From Mytilinidion resinicola (Eukaryota > Ascomycota > Dothideomycetes > Mytilinidiales > Mytilinidiaceae), in assembly GCF_010093595.1 (NCBI RefSeq), contig NW_022985456.1:394104-458103 (forward strand): a stretch of 64,000 nt of DNA, given 5' to 3'. Each line of letters starts with the position of its first letter. Positions within the stretch are counted from its first letter, which is position 1. A program made the position numbers and the translations under genes. Below are positions 1 to 11,136 of this stretch, piece by piece. The notes under the pieces are model-generated. The model did no database searches and had not been told where the DNA came from. It saw only the letters and a program-made list of their open reading frames with translations.

Positions 1-850
1 AGAGCAGGCATCTTGAATACATGATCTAGCTTGTTCACCCAGACGGCGAAAAGCCACAGATGTTGGTCCAACACGAGGCCTTTCGGCGTGGCGCATTCCC
101 GGGCGTATTTCGCTCTGTGTTGAGGATCCACGGCTTTGAGGTATTCCAGCTCGGTAAGGTCCATTCGCCAGTAGAGGCTGTCGCTGACTCCGAGAAGCAG
201 CTCGTCATCGGCGGAAAGATTGATCTCAAGTAGCCTAATCATGTCGAAAGCAGGGGGTGCGAGAGTCCGGTGAAAGTTGCGTAGTGAGAGCATATCGTCG
301 ACTCGTCGTGGCGAGCGGGTGCAGTCCCAAGTTCCCTCTGGAAAACGAGCATCTGCGAGCGGTATGTTGAAGCCGTTGTGTTTATATAAAAACTCTTCCG
401 CTTCGTATCTGACTTGTTTGCTGACGCGAAGAAGGTTCAATTCAACACCTGTCTCCTCACGGACATGCGATATGTCAAATGGAAAGAGGCGTCCCTGTGA
501 CACCGGGATCTCATGCTCTTCGACTGGAATCCAATGACTTTGCTCGCTTGAGAGCAGCACTAAGGCGTAGACTTGATCGCGTATTTCGCGGGGAAGAGTC
601 AAGAATGTTGTCTCAAGTCCTGACACTATCGCATCATGCACCCTAGACTCTGAGACGGTGATCTCACCCAAAAGCTGTCTGAGCTTCATAGCGTCAGCTT
701 TAGGGTGTTTGAGGGTGTCAGGATTCAGAACACGAATGGCCAAGTCGCGCGCCTGCGTGAGGAGGTTGATGAGCTGACGATTTCCGTCTAAGCCTTCACT
801 CCCAACGTCGCTGGCCGAGACCTGTACTTCATCAATACTGTGAACTGTAT
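1..850 (-). CDS. LPREIRD-motif protein, paralogue of the next gene; 3' end outside window
   Basis: The minus strand is open from the left window edge to about 850. It encodes a protein clearly related to the gene at 1630-3285: both share the LPREIRD segment, the PQHR segment and a WVNKLDHVFKMPAL stretch at the matching place. The C-terminus lies outside the window. The start is uncertain. Upstream of about 845 the frame meets a stop, and an acceptor-like TACAG (or TTCACAG) at the junction suggests a short first exon further up, around 850-970. The family resembles fungal DUF7730/2EXR-type proteins of unknown function (family assignment from memory, not proven). The copy lies head-to-tail with its neighbour, so a tandem duplication is likely. 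Confidence 0.6.
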
Positions 851-1629
851 TTTAGGGGAAGGATGTACTTGAATTACGCCAGAGTCTCTATATTGGACGT
901 CCTGCATTAACCTCGACGGCGCTAGGGAGCTGGAGATTGTGGTTACCAGTAACATTGCGTTTTTATTTTCGAAATTGCGGTCGTTGTGGTGGTGGTGATG
1001 CTTTCATGAGGTGTGTGTTGAGGCCTAGAGGTTACGACACTGGGTTCTAAAATCGCTTATTAATATACCCAAATGCAGTAAAAGGTTCCTAGCCTTGTAG
1101 CTTAGTGTGACTAGGTATCTAGGAAAGATTTCAAGAGATAGGAATCGATAGCAGTGAAGTCTAGTCGTATTTTAACTTCTCGTAATCTTAATGAATGATT
1201 CTAAGTCAACCGTATCAACCGATGTATGGGAACCGCCGAAACAGATTGCTCAAGTAGTACACACTCACAAGAATGATTCACCTACCTTAGGAGCAGACGA
1301 TACTCAGCACGGGAGGCTCTGTGGCCTACAGGTCGTAGATTCATCGACGAAACAAGAGTGAATTTATTGCCATGAAAAGCTAAATGCTGAGTTGGGGGCG
1401 CAAGATCCACGGACCCTTTCGAACGTGACTAAGGTAAAGTCGAGCTCGGAGCATTGGGCATGAAAGCAACAAGCATGATTAAGTGTTATTAATCTTGAAG
1501 CCCAACGCATGTTTAACAGATAGAGCCAAGTAGACCAAAGTAGCATGTTTTATTGGGTTGATGGTTGGCAACCTGACTACTCACGGCCTAACTACATGGC
1601 TCTTGGAAGACTAGTCGGGATCGTGTCCA
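851..1629. other. Intergenic region between tandem paralogues
   Basis: About 780 bp without a supportable gene, apart from a possible short first exon of the left-edge gene near 850-970. The sequence is AT-richer than the flanking genes, and I see no RNA gene or repeat in it. Confidence 0.5.
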
Positions 1630-3285
1630 TTATTGCTGGCTGGTACGATAATGCCAACTAAATCTTTCGCCATTCCGGTGTAGGGTCACATCATTGATGG
1701 GCCTAGGCGTCCCAATCCAAGAAAGACCTTCCGATTCTGTGAGATCCGAGTGACTCCAGTCCTTGTCAACCGAATAGTTCAAGTCACAGTCCTCCGTAGT
1801 TGCCTCGAGAGATATGTGCCCGCGCTGTACTGGTTTCCAGAGTCCAGGCATCTCGAACAATTTGACCCCCCCATCGACACTGACCAGGATGCAGCCAAGC
1901 CCACTCTTCTTCCGATCTCTCATCCGAGTCAGCAGAACTTGCGTCGCTGCCCTCCTAGGATTGATTCCAGGGATATCGCGGTCGTCATAGATCCAAAGAT
2001 CCATTTCTCGCATTGCGATGGTCAGGTCTTTGAGAGCTGGCATCTTGAATACATGATCGAGCTTGTTCACCCAAGTCGCGAAAAGCCAAAGATTCCTATC
2101 CGCAACAATACCATCACGAGTATGGCATATCTGCGCATACTCGATCCGGTGCTGAGGATCGATTTCTTTGAGATAGTCTAACTCGGCAGATTTGAGAGCC
2201 TGCGGATGCTTTGGGTACTTCTCTTCCCATCTTGGACCGTCCAATGTGCTGAGTCCTAGTTTCAAGCTTCGAATGTTGGCGAAAGCAGATGACGATAAGA
2301 TTAAGTGAAACATTTGGAGCGAGCATCCGTCGTCGATCTCTTTGTGGAACCGGTATGGAAATGAGAAGCCGTTGTACTTGTAGAAGATCTCTTCCGCTTC
2401 AAGTTTGACTTGTCGACTAGTATGTAGAAGGTTCACCACAATGCCCCTTTCACGGAGAAGTGTCGAATTGCTGAACGGTATCAGTCCTCCCTTCCGAGCT
2501 TTCAGTATCTTCAGTCTCTCAGGGGTGAGGCGATCGAAAGAGATACGTGGCTGCTGATCTTTAACAACAGCGACGAGTGACAGTTTGTAGATCTCGTCGC
2601 GAATCTCACGGGGAAGACTCAAGAAAGTCGTTTCATAGCCTGCGACTACGGCATCGTGAACCCTTGGTTCCATAACTCCAATTTCACCAAGAAGCTGTCT
2701 AAACTTCATGGCATCTGCTTTCCGGTCTTTACTTGTTCTATGTTCAAGAAAAGAAAAGGCGATATCCCGTAGCACTGTGGTGAGTTCGATGAGTTGGTGT
2801 TGGTCTGCCATGTCTTTAGCCGCACAGGTCTCGACAAGATTTCCTGAGTCCTTTCCGTCAGCGTTATGATATTCAAGACCGAATATGTTCTGGCTTGCAG
2901 CAGTAGCTTTATGCTGAATGCCCTTCTTCAAGTCCGGCGGCGTCCTTGAGCTTGTATCTGGATCTTGCGACCGCAAGGCCTTCTCGTCTACGACTGTACG
3001 GTCGTTGCTGTCGGATGTAGCAGAGATCCCACTGGAGCAAGGGCGCTTATTAGACGGTGCTCCCTTCATTCTCCCCTGCGGCGCGATGATATCCAGTCCA
3101 GTGAAAGCGGAGGTAGAAGTCGGCGGGGTTGATGTGCTTGCCTTACGTTTCGACGGTAGTGGCGCTGTATTTTCCTGCTGCCCATGTGGGGTGTCGCAAT
3201 TGTATATATCCTCGCGAGGTACTTCCTCGATGTCATCGTCGTCCGGTCCGTCCGCCATGCCGTCTACAGCGCCAGAGCCCGTCAT
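1630..3285 (-). CDS. Fungal protein with LPREIRD/DUF7730-like domain
   Basis: A single-exon gene of 551 residues counted from the first in-frame ATG at 3285; the open frame continues to a TTG at 3318. The first ~170 residues are acidic and low in complexity, with a run of four Asp near the start, and look disordered. A folded region begins at about residue 220 with FLSLPREIRDEIYKLSL, followed by LLHTSRQVKLEAEEIFYKY. This pairing is typical of the large DUF7730/2EXR family of ascomycete proteins, whose role is unknown. There is no signal peptide or membrane segment. The gene is the downstream member of a head-to-tail pair with the partial gene at the left edge. Coding is well supported by the paralogue alignment; function is not known. 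Confidence 0.7.
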   Translation of the reverse strand: MTGSGAVDGMADGPDDDDIEEVPREDIYNCDTPHGQQENTAPLPSKRKASTSTPPTSTSAFTGLDIIAPQGRMKGAPSNKRPCSSGISATSDSNDRTVVDEKALRSQDPDTSSRTPPDLKKGIQHKATAASQNIFGLEYHNADGKDSGNLVETCAAKDMADQHQLIELTTVLRDIAFSFLEHRTSKDRKADAMKFRQLLGEIGVMEPRVHDAVVAGYETTFLSLPREIRDEIYKLSLVAVVKDQQPRISFDRLTPERLKILKARKGGLIPFSNSTLLRERGIVVNLLHTSRQVKLEAEEIFYKYNGFSFPYRFHKEIDDGCSLQMFHLILSSSAFANIRSLKLGLSTLDGPRWEEKYPKHPQALKSAELDYLKEIDPQHRIEYAQICHTRDGIVADRNLWLFATWVNKLDHVFKMPALKDLTIAMREMDLWIYDDRDIPGINPRRAATQVLLTRMRDRKKSGLGCILVSVDGGVKLFEMPGLWKPVQRGHISLEATTEDCDLNYSVDKDWSHSDLTESEGLSWIGTPRPINDVTLHRNGERFSWHYRTSQQ

Positions 3286-3702
3286 AGTAGGTGTTTGATC
3301 GGAGGTGAGTTGCTCCAAGGCTGGCAGTGGTGTGATTGAAGATTGGAGGGAGTGACTGCCGCTGGCAGCGGGTTGAGTTGCCTAAGTGATGACAACGCCC
3401 CAAACGGAAACTCTTGGCTGCCAAGACGACCTCAGCTGTTGAGCACGGAGTAATCGAATTTGTGCTCCATTCGACCACGCGACCACCCTTTTGCACATAA
3501 CTCCACAACCACACATCGGACCAAAGAAATGACACCGGGACTGGACGCGCCTAGTTAAGTAGAATGATCCATGAGTTTATGGAGCCGAAATTCGGTAGGT
3601 CCATTGCGATAGAGGTGGGTCGGCGAGCTAGACCAAAAAAGGCACAGGTTTTTTACTCAAAACAAAGCCACCGCCCACATTTCACCTCTAGATAGCCGTA
3701 TA

Positions 3703-5413
3703 TCAAGGCTCACTATCTACTAGATCGAGCTTGAAACCACCTACACACCCCCTTTGGGACAAACCCTCCGGATCGTACCTCCGACTCACCTCCTGCAGGA
3801 ACTCCCAATTTTCCTTACCATAGCCCTCGAACGGCTTCTGCCACTCTGCGCAATAATTGAGATACCGGAATCGATGGCCCGTTCCGTTAGCAGCTGCAGC
3901 GGCCTCGATCTGCTCGATGGTGTGACGCGTCGTCGCCTTTACGAACTCGTCATTGCGGCTTTCGTCCCAGTTGACGGTGAAGCTCACGATCACAAGAGGG
4001 TCATTGCTGTCTTCCAGGCCCATGGGATTCGCGTAGCCCAAGCGCACCCACTCCTGGAGAAACGGTTGCAGCACGAGGGTCCATACTAAGCCCTGAGCCT
4101 TGACACGGCGGAGGGGGGAAATGGCATCACAATAGGCGGCATGAGCGGCGGCGATATTAGCAGGATCGTTTGTGATGGTGGTAGTGGCAAAGACCTAACG
4201 TCTGCCTGGCGGATTAAGAGCATTTATCTCGTCGGTCGCACTGGTAAGGGTGCGGACCTGGCAAGTGCTCCAGAGACGCCAGAACGATGAGAATGGTGAT
4301 GTCTTCCAGTACACGGGTCATTTCTTCTCGCTCTCGGGGAGCTTGGTATATACAAGATTCACGGAGACGATCTTCAACCCGAGCGCCTGTATGTAGGAAA
4401 AACAGGCAAGAGGACCGGTGGCATGATTGTCGGGCTTGGTACTGGCATCACCCAAACTCGCTCTCTCCACGCTTTCGTGGAAGTCCGCTAGAACTTTACT
4501 GGATTGGAACGAGGGCATGTAAAGGAAGCCGCTCCAGATTCTGGTGGACGGGGAGCCACGGGCTGTAAATCGGGTAACGATACCAAAGTTGTTGGAGCCG
4601 CCTTTGAGGGCGCGCCAGAGATCGGGATTTTCTGATGCTGAGGCTGTGGTGACAGAGCCGGATGCGAGGACAACTTCGTAGCTAATAATGTTGGAGCAGA
4701 CAAGACCGATGCGAGGAGAGAAGAAAGATACACCGCCTGTTGATAGTCTATGTCAGGACTTCGATTATTTCAGGATGTCATTAGAGAGACTCACCTCCTA
4801 GAGTCAAGCCACCCACCCCAACTGCAGAATTCCTACCACCAGCAACAGCAAGACCTCTCTCGTCCAAGACCTTGGAAACATTCATCCATTTGGCTCCGCC
4901 ACCGATGATCACGCTCGACCCGTCCTCCGACGGAGTCACCTCACAAAAAAGACTGAGATCGATCACAACACCTCCCTTGATACTTGCAGCACCGGGAATC
5001 GGAGAATGACCACCGCCGCGAAGAGCAAATCATCCCAACGCTAGTTTGTCGCCAGAATTGTTACTAGACTCCGCGTACTCTCGCTTAAGGAGAGTGACGG
5101 CTGTAGAAAGCTCCTGAACGGTGCGGGGTCGGACGACGCATGCTGGGATCACTTCGCACTCCTGCTGAGCCCAGTAGGAGTTCATAGATTGCTCGAAGCT
5201 AGCGGCACCGCGCGGGAATATGACACTGTCGGGCAGTGCCGATGCGAGGCTTTTGCTAATCATGGAGGGCTTTGGTGGATGACTTGCGAGGGCTAGATCA
5301 GGCTTCTTCGCAACTTTGAGCCCTAAGCCTAGCCAGAAATGGCGGATAAGGTATATGGAGATGATAAGGAGGAGAATGATTGTAGTATATGCAGAGAGAG
5401 ATTGGAACGTCAT
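3703..5413 (-). pseudogene. FAD-linked oxidoreductase (BBE type) with three internal stops
   Basis: Two exons, 5413-4795 and 4736-3703, flank a 58-bp intron with a GTGAGT donor and a CAACAG acceptor. The first in-frame ATG is at 5413 and begins a hydrophobic signal or anchor segment. The FAD-binding PCMH fold is recognisable from RGGGHSPIPGA, GGLTLGGGVSFFSPRIGL and GGSNNFGIVT. The C-terminal berberine-bridge-like region has YLNYC and ends RYDP...GGFKLDL. Relatives are usually secreted or membrane-linked covalent-FAD oxidases. The frame is broken by TGA at about 5027-5029 just before the GGGHS motif, by TGA near 4315-4317, and by TAG near 4203 just before VFATTTI. No frameshift is seen. Each stop is one C:G to T:A change away from a sense codon, so I read this as a recently inactivated gene. 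Confidence 0.75.
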
Positions 5414-6140
5414 GATGAGTGCTGTCACAACGATTGTGAAGAGAAAATGATGAAGATTCGCCCGACATGCCACTTTTATTCAGTAAGAAATTATTCTTGC
5501 GAAAACAGCTCTGGTACCAAAGCCGAAGGATTGGAAGGATTCACAGTCTATTGAAAGAGAAAGGAGATAGTTAGGTACACGCAGGAAATATAAGCACGAT
5601 GTCTCGATAGAGTAAGCGGAAGAACGTCGGACCGAAGGACTAGTCACATTCCTCAAAGAATATGAAGTTGCTATGAAATTCGATAATTACTCAAGATCGA
5701 GGGCCCACCTATACCTGATTTCACAGCAAAGATGAAGCGTGGAATCTAACTTTCGAGCAAATTGTCTTTAAATTTTGTTGTCCTTTCCCCTTGGACTTTC
5801 ATCTCCTTTCCTGAATGCTGCTGTGAGCATGCTTCCACTTCTTGTAGGCATTTGTTGTCCAATAATGTCGGGTTTGGGGAAGCTCTTGAAGAACTCTGCC
5901 TAGGCGAACAGATTTTTACTTCGCTCTTGCTAGCAAAATACAGCAAACATGGCAGCAACACCTTGTCAACTTGAAGCGTTGGCAAAATATCGCTTGCTAT
6001 ACCTAGATATGCTTCGTTCTGTGATTCCTGATAGAATTCATAGTTGACTTTCACAACGATGCCTCCTGATTGCTCGTTTTGGAACGGGCGTTCTACGTAG
6101 TTTTTTTGAAGCCAATCATCCCGACTCCAAAAACGTCCCT
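5414..6140. other. Intergenic region
   Basis: About 730 bp between the broken oxidoreductase and the small coiled-coil gene. A 132-codon minus-strand frame ends at 5746, but it opens with GTG, lacks any recognisable motif and abuts the stop of the next gene. No RNA gene or repeat was seen. Confidence 0.4.
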
Positions 6141-6602
6141 TCACAGGAACACACCGTCTTCTTCTTCTTGATTCGTAGAGCCCTGTCTTCTCTGTTGGAT
6201 GATAGCAGCAGCAGCAGCACTCCTCTCACCACTCGCACCCTCGCCTTCGCCAGTGCTCACGACCCCATTGCGCGCAGACTCTCTATCTCCCTCCGGCAGG
6301 TCTTTCTTCGGCCCAGTGCCCATTTCTTCAGCATGCCACGGCATCCCTCTGCCCTCGACTTCCGCCCTCAGCAGTAGTATCCTGTGCTCCATGCGATCCA
6401 CGACCTCCTCGTTCTCAGCGATCGCGTCTTTGCACACTTCATCGCCTTCGGTCGCGAAAGGTTGTAGTTCTTTGTTCGAGTGTTGGAGATGTGTGATGGA
6501 GTTGCGCAGTTCGGCTGCTTTGCCGTGCAGACTGGAGAGGGGGAGGTCTTTGAGGGCAGCGGCGAAGCGGGTTGGAGAGATCGGGGGAGCTGTTGCGGAC
6601 AT
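6141..6602 (-). CDS. Small conserved-looking coiled-coil protein
   Basis: A single-exon ORF of 153 residues beginning at a clear ATG (6602). Residues ~15-85 form a regular amphipathic helical stretch (FAAALKDLPL, then AAELRNSITHLQHSNKEL, then a run with Glu/Asp and Ile/Leu heptads) that looks like a coiled coil. The C-terminus is Gly/Ala/Glu-rich with a short poly-Ala and a poly-Glu tail, and looks disordered. There is no signal peptide or membrane segment, so a cytosolic or nuclear scaffold or complex subunit is possible. I do not recognise the family. The gene diverges from the rhomboid gene, with about 290 bp between starts that would hold both promoters. Confidence 0.6.
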   Translation of the reverse strand: MSATAPPISPTRFAAALKDLPLSSLHGKAAELRNSITHLQHSNKELQPFATEGDEVCKDAIAENEEVVDRMEHRILLLRAEVEGRGMPWHAEEMGTGPKKDLPEGDRESARNGVVSTGEGEGASGERSAAAAAIIQQRRQGSTNQEEEDGVFL

Positions 6603-6890
6603 TTGAGTTGTTGGAGAGGGTTGATGGTAAGATTGTTGTAGTCGCAGAGTAGCTGAGCGGCTGTTTGATACAGTGTGGAGGTTAAGTGATTATTTAAAAG
6701 GGTACATGTCAAAAGTTGAGGTTAATAAATGGCGATGCAGGCACCAGAGGGGTGACGTCTATAAGGCTGAAGCTCGAAGCTTTGACATCTCGCCTCGGCT
6801 TGCATCTCCGATTTCACGACTCCAAAAAGCCATCATCAGATCCCAATTTCGGCGCGCATCCCCTCCTTCTGCCATGCCAGCGTCCCAGCA

Positions 6891-9018
6891 ATGAACAATG
6901 TATGGCCGGTAGCATCACGGCTACCCAGCTCCTGCGCCTCCCTCCGCCCTCTCACCTCGACCCAATCATGGCCATCATCATCCCTCCTCCGCACCGCGCG
7001 CCGCAGCTTCACCGTCCTCTCCCGAGCTCGCGATAGCCCTATACCCCACCCTATCCAACCACCTCCGCGCCTCCAGACACCCCGAAAGTGGTCCAACAGC
7101 GCCCCAAAACTCTTTAGCACCACACTCGCCCTCGCGCGCAAAGCCCGCCCTCAACCTCCATCTCTCTCGAAGCCAAAACCGAACCTGACGCCTAAAGCCA
7201 AATCAGAACTCAAAGACCACGACGACTCTTACACCTACGATGACTCTTACATCACATCCTCTCTCCCCTCTGGCCCGCTCCTACCAAAGGCAATAAAGCA
7301 GCTTTTCCCAACCCTCTCAACCGTCAATGGCAACCGCGTCCTCTCAATTCTCCACACGCGGCGCTTGACCGGCTCCCTCGCCGAGCGGGGGATCTCCGGC
7401 GTCGACGAAGCGCTGGGCCTCGATCTCTCGGATATTTCGCAGGAGCAGATGATGCAGGCGCTGGAGTATCTGCGGGCGAGTTTCCCGGTGGATGAGGAAG
7501 CGGCGGCGGCGGATTGGGCGGAGGCAGAGGCGGCAAGGATAGAGCGAGAGGTGCTGGCCGCGAGGGGGGTGAATTTGGGGCTGTTGAAGAAGGTGGAATT
7601 GGACCCGGAAGTCGAGGAGCAGCAGAATAGGGGAGAGGAGTGGGAGGGAAAGCAATATATTGCCGTGAAAGTGAAGAAGGAGAGGGAGGCGAGAGGGAAT
7701 GCGGGCGGGCAGGGAACGGAGTATGGGCGGGCGAAGTATGGACGGAGTGTCTTTGAGACTGTGCGGAAGTCGAACGAGGCGAATTGGGAGGCGGAGAAGG
7801 CGGAGAGAGAGAGGGTGAAGGCGAAGGAAGAGGCCAAGATGATTGCGGAGGGGAGGCATCTGGGACCAAAGAGTTTGGTGCCGGGGAAGAAGTTTCTAGG
7901 GGTGGAGATTAGAGGTAGGTCTTATGTCTTGAATGTAGTCTCTATGCAACGATTGCTAATGCTAGTGGTGTACAGAGAGTGGCAAAAAGTCAGAGTATGT
8001 CAAGAAGTACGAGGAGAAGGCGCAAAGAAAGTGGAAAAATGAACAAGAGATGGAGCAGAGCTTGACTCTTGTGCGTCTGTCAATAAATTCCTTATATTCT
8101 TGCTAACCCTACAAAAAGGCCCAACGTCTCTGGCCCTCAGCCGCCTTCACCGCAGTTGTCTGCACTCTTTGCGGACTCTTTGCAACAAACTATGAACCTC
8201 CTGATAACACAGTCCGACTCTTCTCAGATTTCACGCCCGCCCTCGCAACATGTGGTGTTATACTAGGCATCAATCTTGCTGTTTGGGTCGCGTGGAGGGT
8301 CCCTCGCTTCTGGCCTCTCTTGAACAAATACATGGTCTCAACTCCGGCCTACCCCGTTGCGTTCGCAACACTGGGGAATATTTTCAGTCATCAAAGCTTC
8401 TCGCACTTGGCCCTCAACATGACCTGGCTGATGACGATGGGCGTGTGGTGTAAGTTTACTCCTTTCCTATGCCCCCTTTCCCATCTCCAGTCACGTGCCG
8501 CATAGTTTGAAACACTTCTAAATGCCATTACTCACAAACCCACAGGCCACGACCTCGTCGGCCGCGGCGTCTTCCTCAGCACCTACGTTGCTGCAGGCAC
8601 ATGCGGCTCTCTCGCCTCCCTCACCTACTTCGTGCTGGCACGCAACTTTAAGTCGGCCTCAATTGGTGCGTCAGGCGCTCTCAACGGCGTCCTCGCCCTT
8701 TTCTGTATCGCGACCACCAGGGATCACATAAGGATTCCATTTACAGATATTGAAAGACCAGTGAATCTGAAGATGGTCTTAGCGGCCTTCTTGCTGCTGG
8801 AGGTGTATAATATGCGCAAGGGGAGGGTAAAGTTGATGGATCATTGGGCGCATTTGGGAGGTGCGGCGGTGGGCGTGAGTGTGGGGACGGCGTTGAGGTG
8901 GGAGGATTTGGTTGCGTGGTTGAAGAGCTGGGGAGGGGGTAGGGAGGAAGATAGAGATGTTGTGACTAGGGTTGAGGTAGAGGAGGTGACAGAGAATAAA
9001 GAGGAGGGTTCAGTGTAG
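6891..9018 (+). CDS. Mitochondrial rhomboid-family serine protease (Pcp1/Rbd1-like)
   Basis: Four exons: 6891-7914, 7976-8070, 8119-8449 and 8546-9018, giving 640 residues. All introns have GT..AG ends, and intron 2 carries a perfect TGCTAAC branch site. The N-terminus is Arg/Ser/Pro-rich with almost no acid, as in a mitochondrial presequence. Residues ~190-370 form a charged helical matrix-type segment. The C-terminal third holds the rhomboid core: HQSFSHLALNM, then GASGALNG with the predicted nucleophile Ser526, then DHWAHLGG with the predicted His586. By family, it would cleave membrane-anchored substrates inside the inner membrane, such as the dynamin Mgm1/OPA1 and Ccp1 in yeast. The acidic tail (EEVTENKEE) follows the last helix. 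Identification as a rhomboid is firm; orthology to Pcp1 is likely, since the protein has a presequence and a long N-terminal extension. Confidence 0.9.
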
Positions 9019-9446
9019 GGCCTCCGCCGTAAATATAGGAGGGTGCTGTATGGATACCTTGTAGGATATAGACACTCACAACTACGATTATCAGGAAAAG
9101 ATATCATCTATCCAAGAAGAATCGTAAGCCCAGTATCTGATCATATGCCCACGAACAAACCGCAACTCCTCCAGAGCAATTACCACCATAGACACTTACA
9201 TATACCCGCCCTCACGGAACATAGAGTCTCAAGTAGAACGATATTATGAATATGTATATACTTTGCACCGTAGAAAAGGAACCTTCTCGTACCAAATCCC
9301 AGTTGAGCCGAGGCATCCCGCCCGATTCGGGTTGCCGAAACTGAGCCCGCCCGACTTCGCACTTCACCCGGCAAGGTCCACAGCGACGGCTGCCATAGGG
9401 AATAGTCTGCCACCGCCACCACCCTTACGACGACGCGGCCTACCCG

Positions 9447-10477
9447 ATGCTGCCAGCTAGAGCCTGCAGGAATGTCGTCGCCCAAGGCAGATCTCTCTCA
9501 CCGCTCGTCGCTCGAGCTAGTTTTCTGAAACCCTCACCCGCAACTCTTCCCCGAAGGCCGAACTTTCTAATTCAGCGGAGACAACAGAGCAGCGTCAGCG
9601 CCTCGCCAGGTAAGCGATTCTCAAGTGAATGTCGAGGTTCGCCGCAAGGTTGGCATTGGCATTGGCATTAGGGGTATCCATTGCATCGAGCTTACTTTTC
9701 CCTACAGAACCTCCGACGCCCTTCTCACCACCACCACCACGCTCTCCTCCTCGCCAGCGGCCTAGCATACTGTGGACACTCTTCAAATACGCCTCCGTAA
9801 CTGTCCTCTGCACCACCGCCGGCTTCGCCATGGCCGCCGCTCCCGCCTACAAGACGATCCAGGAGATCATAACGCCTCCGACAGACGCGGAAACGCTTGA
9901 GCTATTCACCGCGGATTCGGACGTTCTCGCGGAGATAGATGAGCAGCTGTTCGCACATCCGCTGGTCAAGTCGCTGCTTGAGGATCCGAGCTTCATCGCA
10001 TCGCGCCCACATCTGAAGATCCCGCCGTCTTTGCGACTACACAATCTTACCGGCGGAACATTGATTGGAGAGAACAAGATTGGCGTACCACCGCTTACAT
10101 TCACCACAGAGGACGGTTCGCGCTTTGTCAGCGTACAACATCTCGGCTCCGCGCTCTGTGGACACCCGGGGATCGTTCATGGGGGTCTATTAGGAACGCT
10201 GCTGGATGAGGGGCTGGCGAGGTGTTGCTTTCCGGCACTGCCCAACAGAGTGGGTGTGACGGCGAGTCTCAATATCACGTACAAGAAGCCATGTATGGCG
10301 AATCAGTATGTCGTGCTGAGGGCGGAGACCACCAAAGTGGAGGGAAGGAAGGCATGGGTCAAGGGACGGCTAGAAACTTTGGTGGACGAGGCAAAGGGAG
10401 AGGTGCCTATGGTGTTGACAGAGGCGGAGGCGCTTTTCATTGAGCCGAGACAGGCGGCGGTGAGTGCAGTCGCTTGA
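9447..10477 (+). CDS. Mitochondrial hotdog-fold (PaaI-type) thioesterase
   Basis: Two exons, 9447-9609 and 9672-10477, give 322 residues. The intron is about 62 bp (GTAAGC donor, CATTAG acceptor). This acceptor is the one that keeps the frame; the earlier GCAAG at 9648 would not. The first exon encodes an Arg/Ala/Ser/Leu-rich presequence ending near QRRQQSS. A membrane helix follows (LFKYASVTVLCTTAGFAMAA). The hotdog domain shows GHPGIVHGGLLGTLLDEGL, with the Gly-His-Gly-Gly active-site turn, then ASLNITYKKP and a final EAEALFIEP. Members hydrolyse acyl-CoA esters. Yeast Fmp10-like proteins have the same plan, so an inner-membrane-attached acyl-CoA thioesterase is the best guess. The substrate is not readable from the sequence. 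Confidence 0.85.
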
Positions 10478-10872
10478 GGTTTGGAGAGATGATGTGCTAA
10501 TTGATTTGCAGACGATGGCGAGAGTCTACTCGACATGAGACGAAGCACCAGAACGGATTTAAGAAGATTTGGGCTATATATTCTAAGTGATACATGAGAT
10601 TTGGTACGGATTTCAACAGCATCTCTCTGGATTGCTGACTACATTGACGAACGAGAACGATGCGTTGCAGCATTGGAGTACCATTATAGAAGCAATGGGA
10701 TTTTGCGCGGCCTCCGCGGAGGTCTTGTATAGAGAATGCTTTGAGGAGAATAGCATTAGACGCGGTAAGACTAGATTGCATAAAATGTGCATACTTAGAT
10801 CCATTTTTAGTCCTTTCAATGTTGAATGATTCCGGATCGACCCACCTCACCATAGAGCAAAGAAGAAAATGG
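10478..10872. other. Thioesterase 3' flank
   Basis: About 395 bp with no supportable gene. Short frames on both strands lack coding character. The region ends at the T-run of the first RNA-like locus. Confidence 0.4.
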
Positions 10873-11090
10873 GAAAAAAATTACCATGCCCAAAGTGCCA
10901 TTCGAACTAAGTTTTACAGGCAGCGAAAATCTCGGGCCGAAGCCCTACCAAAACCCCTTAGGGAGGGGGTTTTACACCACAGTTCGATAAGCCATTGGCG
11001 AAAACCGTCAACGGCAGTAGAAGACTCACGAATGAGCCAGCCCCCCCGAAGGGGACTAGCTGCGCTAAATATTTAGGTATATATATCTAG
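10873..11090 (-). ncRNA. Candidate Pol III RNA locus, copy 1
   Basis: Read on the minus strand, the locus has a TATATATA at 11087-11078 and an A-box-like TAGCGCAGCTAG at 11067-11056. A strong stem closed by a TTC/TTCG loop follows (AGCTAGTCCCC paired with the GGGG..CTGGCT that comes next). Further on are a second hairpin with AAAACCCC/GGGGTTTT arms and a GGGCTTCGGCCC hairpin. The B-box-like AGTTCGAATGG lies at 10908-10898, and a run of seven T at 10880-10874. The same parts recur in the same order and spacing at 11137-11345. No ORF spans it. The architecture matches Pol III genes such as U6, RNase P RNA or SRP RNA, but I find none of their signature motifs, so the RNA is unassigned. Ends are approximate. 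Confidence 0.45.
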
Positions 11091-11136
11091 CCCCAAAGCG
11101 AAGAGAATTAGCCACTTATTCACTAAATGACTAGTC

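Noticed and set aside
5746..6144. 132-codon minus-strand frame
   Set aside because: Starts with GTG, overlaps the stop of the preceding gene by four bases, and has no motif or helix pattern of a known protein.
7247..7869. Long minus-strand frames opposite the rhomboid gene
   Set aside because: Antisense shadows of the GC-rich first exon of the rhomboid gene; Pro/Leu/Ser-rich composition is what that exon gives when read backwards.
9180..9485. Minus-strand ORF before the thioesterase
   Set aside because: Overlaps the thioesterase start region antisense, with no motif.
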